Source of the DNA: Prochlorococcus sp. AG-424-E20
GTDB lineage: Bacteria; Cyanobacteriota; Cyanobacteriia; PCC-6307; Cyanobiaceae
Length of the DNA: 36,317 nt
Reading direction: 5' to 3'
Assembly: GCA_003213355.1 (NCBI GenBank)
Contig: QCND01000007.1
Location: 1-36,317 of the forward strand
Every line of letters starts with the position of its first letter. Position 1 is the first letter of the stretch. Below are positions 35,820 to 36,317 of the stretch, one piece after another. The notes below the pieces were generated by a model. The model made no database searches. It saw only the letters and a program-made list of their open reading frames with translations, and was not told the origin of the DNA. The position numbers were made by a program, and so were the translations under genes.

Positions 35820-36231
35820 TTTTCAAAAATACTACAAGTTAAATATATAAATCCTTTTACCAACGCTGATAATTTTCAAAGACTAACTGATCTGATTTTT
35901 AAACATTAAAAGATTTGATGATTTTAATTGTCATCTTCTTCTAAAGAAGTTGACAATTAAAATGAAGATAATTATAAGTAAGACTAAAAGATCGTTAATA
36001 TCTGGCAAAATCAATAGCTGGTAATCAAATATATTTTAAACAATAATAATAATTTATGTTGGTTTTCATATCATTTATCTCCAAATGCATTACTTAGCAT
36101 ACCAAGCAAAATTTATACAGCGATAGGCTTTGTCGAGAAAAACAAATAATGATTAACTATATTACAAAGACTTAGTCATTTTTAATACCCATTAAGGAGT
36201 TAAAATTATTTAAACATTTGATTCTATTCTG
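35820..36231. other. 412-bp region without a gene
   Basis: AT-rich, no convincing frame. It holds the long hairpin at 35921-35963 and little else that can be read. Confidence 0.5.
35921..35963. repeat. long near-perfect hairpin
   Basis: ATTTTAATTGTCA (35921-35933) and TGACAATTAAAAT (35951-35963) are perfect complements. Inside, after one T-T mismatch, CTTCTT (35935-35940) pairs with AAGAAG (35944-35949) round a 3-base loop: 19 of 20 pairs. No T-run follows on either strand, so it is not a standard terminator. Confidence 0.8.
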
Positions 36232-36317
36232 ATGAATTTAGAGGCATCTAGTGAAAATTTATATAACAATGCTGATAGTTTTGCAATGGCATTTGATGCA
36301 GCCTGGAATGATTGTGA
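36232..36317 (+). CDS. partial ORF at the window end
   Basis: ATG 36232 opens a frame that runs off the window after 28 codons. It reads MNLEASSENLYNNADSFAMA..., which is protein-like but unrecognised. AAGGAG lies about 35 bp upstream, too far to serve as its SD. Length and product cannot be given. Confidence 0.35.
   Translation, partial: MNLEASSENLYNNADSFAMAFDAAWNDC

Noticed and set aside
35675-35863. 62-codon minus frame
   Set aside because: Opposite strand encodes a better patterned one-helix protein with a PsaM-like end.

Overview
The window looks like chromosomal DNA of a marine picocyanobacterium, most likely Prochlorococcus of a low-light type. It is AT-rich with short spacers and carries psaE, psbM, psbB, psbT, petB, petD and ctpA, a single rRNA operon with tRNA-Ile and tRNA-Ala in the spacer, and many very small genes. 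The genus is certain enough from gene content and protein style; the strain is not.

Layout. (1) 1-3340 is an accessory-looking block: small unknown proteins, some shorter than 60 residues, mixed with hairpins, candidate small RNAs and a glutamine-II (downstream-peptide) riboswitch in front of a 33-residue DUF4278-like peptide. (2) 3347-8038 holds a TVP38/VTT membrane protein, a small membrane protein, an aldehyde dehydrogenase, a LysM protein and an unrecognised HTH-like protein. (3) 8245-9326 is psaE and mutM. (4) 9336-15120 is the rRNA operon on the minus strand (16S, tRNA-Ile, tRNA-Ala, 23S, 5S), with promoter, RNase III-type processing stems and a terminator shared with mutM. (5) 15212-22667 has a GH100 invertase-like enzyme, petBD (minus), and a plus-strand run ctpA, HD hydrolase, minC, minD, minE, tRNA-Thr. 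(6) 22693-25072 is a minus run: thioesterase, prmC, tsaC-like gene and a hidden 52-residue membrane protein, plus psbM. (7) 25551-32740 is a plus run: psbB, psbT, nrdR, rpsA, HAD hydrolase, metK, FGGY kinase, DUF2470 protein. (8) From tRNA-Phe (32884) to the end is an island-like region: a TPR protein abutting a 2-oxoglutarate/Fe(II) oxygenase gene, a gene interrupted by an in-frame TGA, a repeated 10-bp element (GGTATGTAAG) at both ends of that block, a hidden PsaM-like small protein and a long hairpin.

How it fits together. The core parts serve photosynthesis (PSI: psaE; PSII: psbB, psbM, psbT and D1 maturation by ctpA; cytochrome b6f: petBD), translation (rRNAs, tRNAs, rpsA, prmC, tsaC), cell division (minCDE) and one-carbon/nucleotide control (metK, nrdR).

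The two places worth most attention are 1905-3290 and 32884-35530. The first has three hairpins whose loops carry stretches complementary to the Yfr1 small-RNA motif, next to the glutamine riboswitch. The second is a possible remnant of an integrative element beside tRNA-Phe, carrying a TPR/oxygenase pair. All functional statements come from reading sequence and family knowledge; no search was run.
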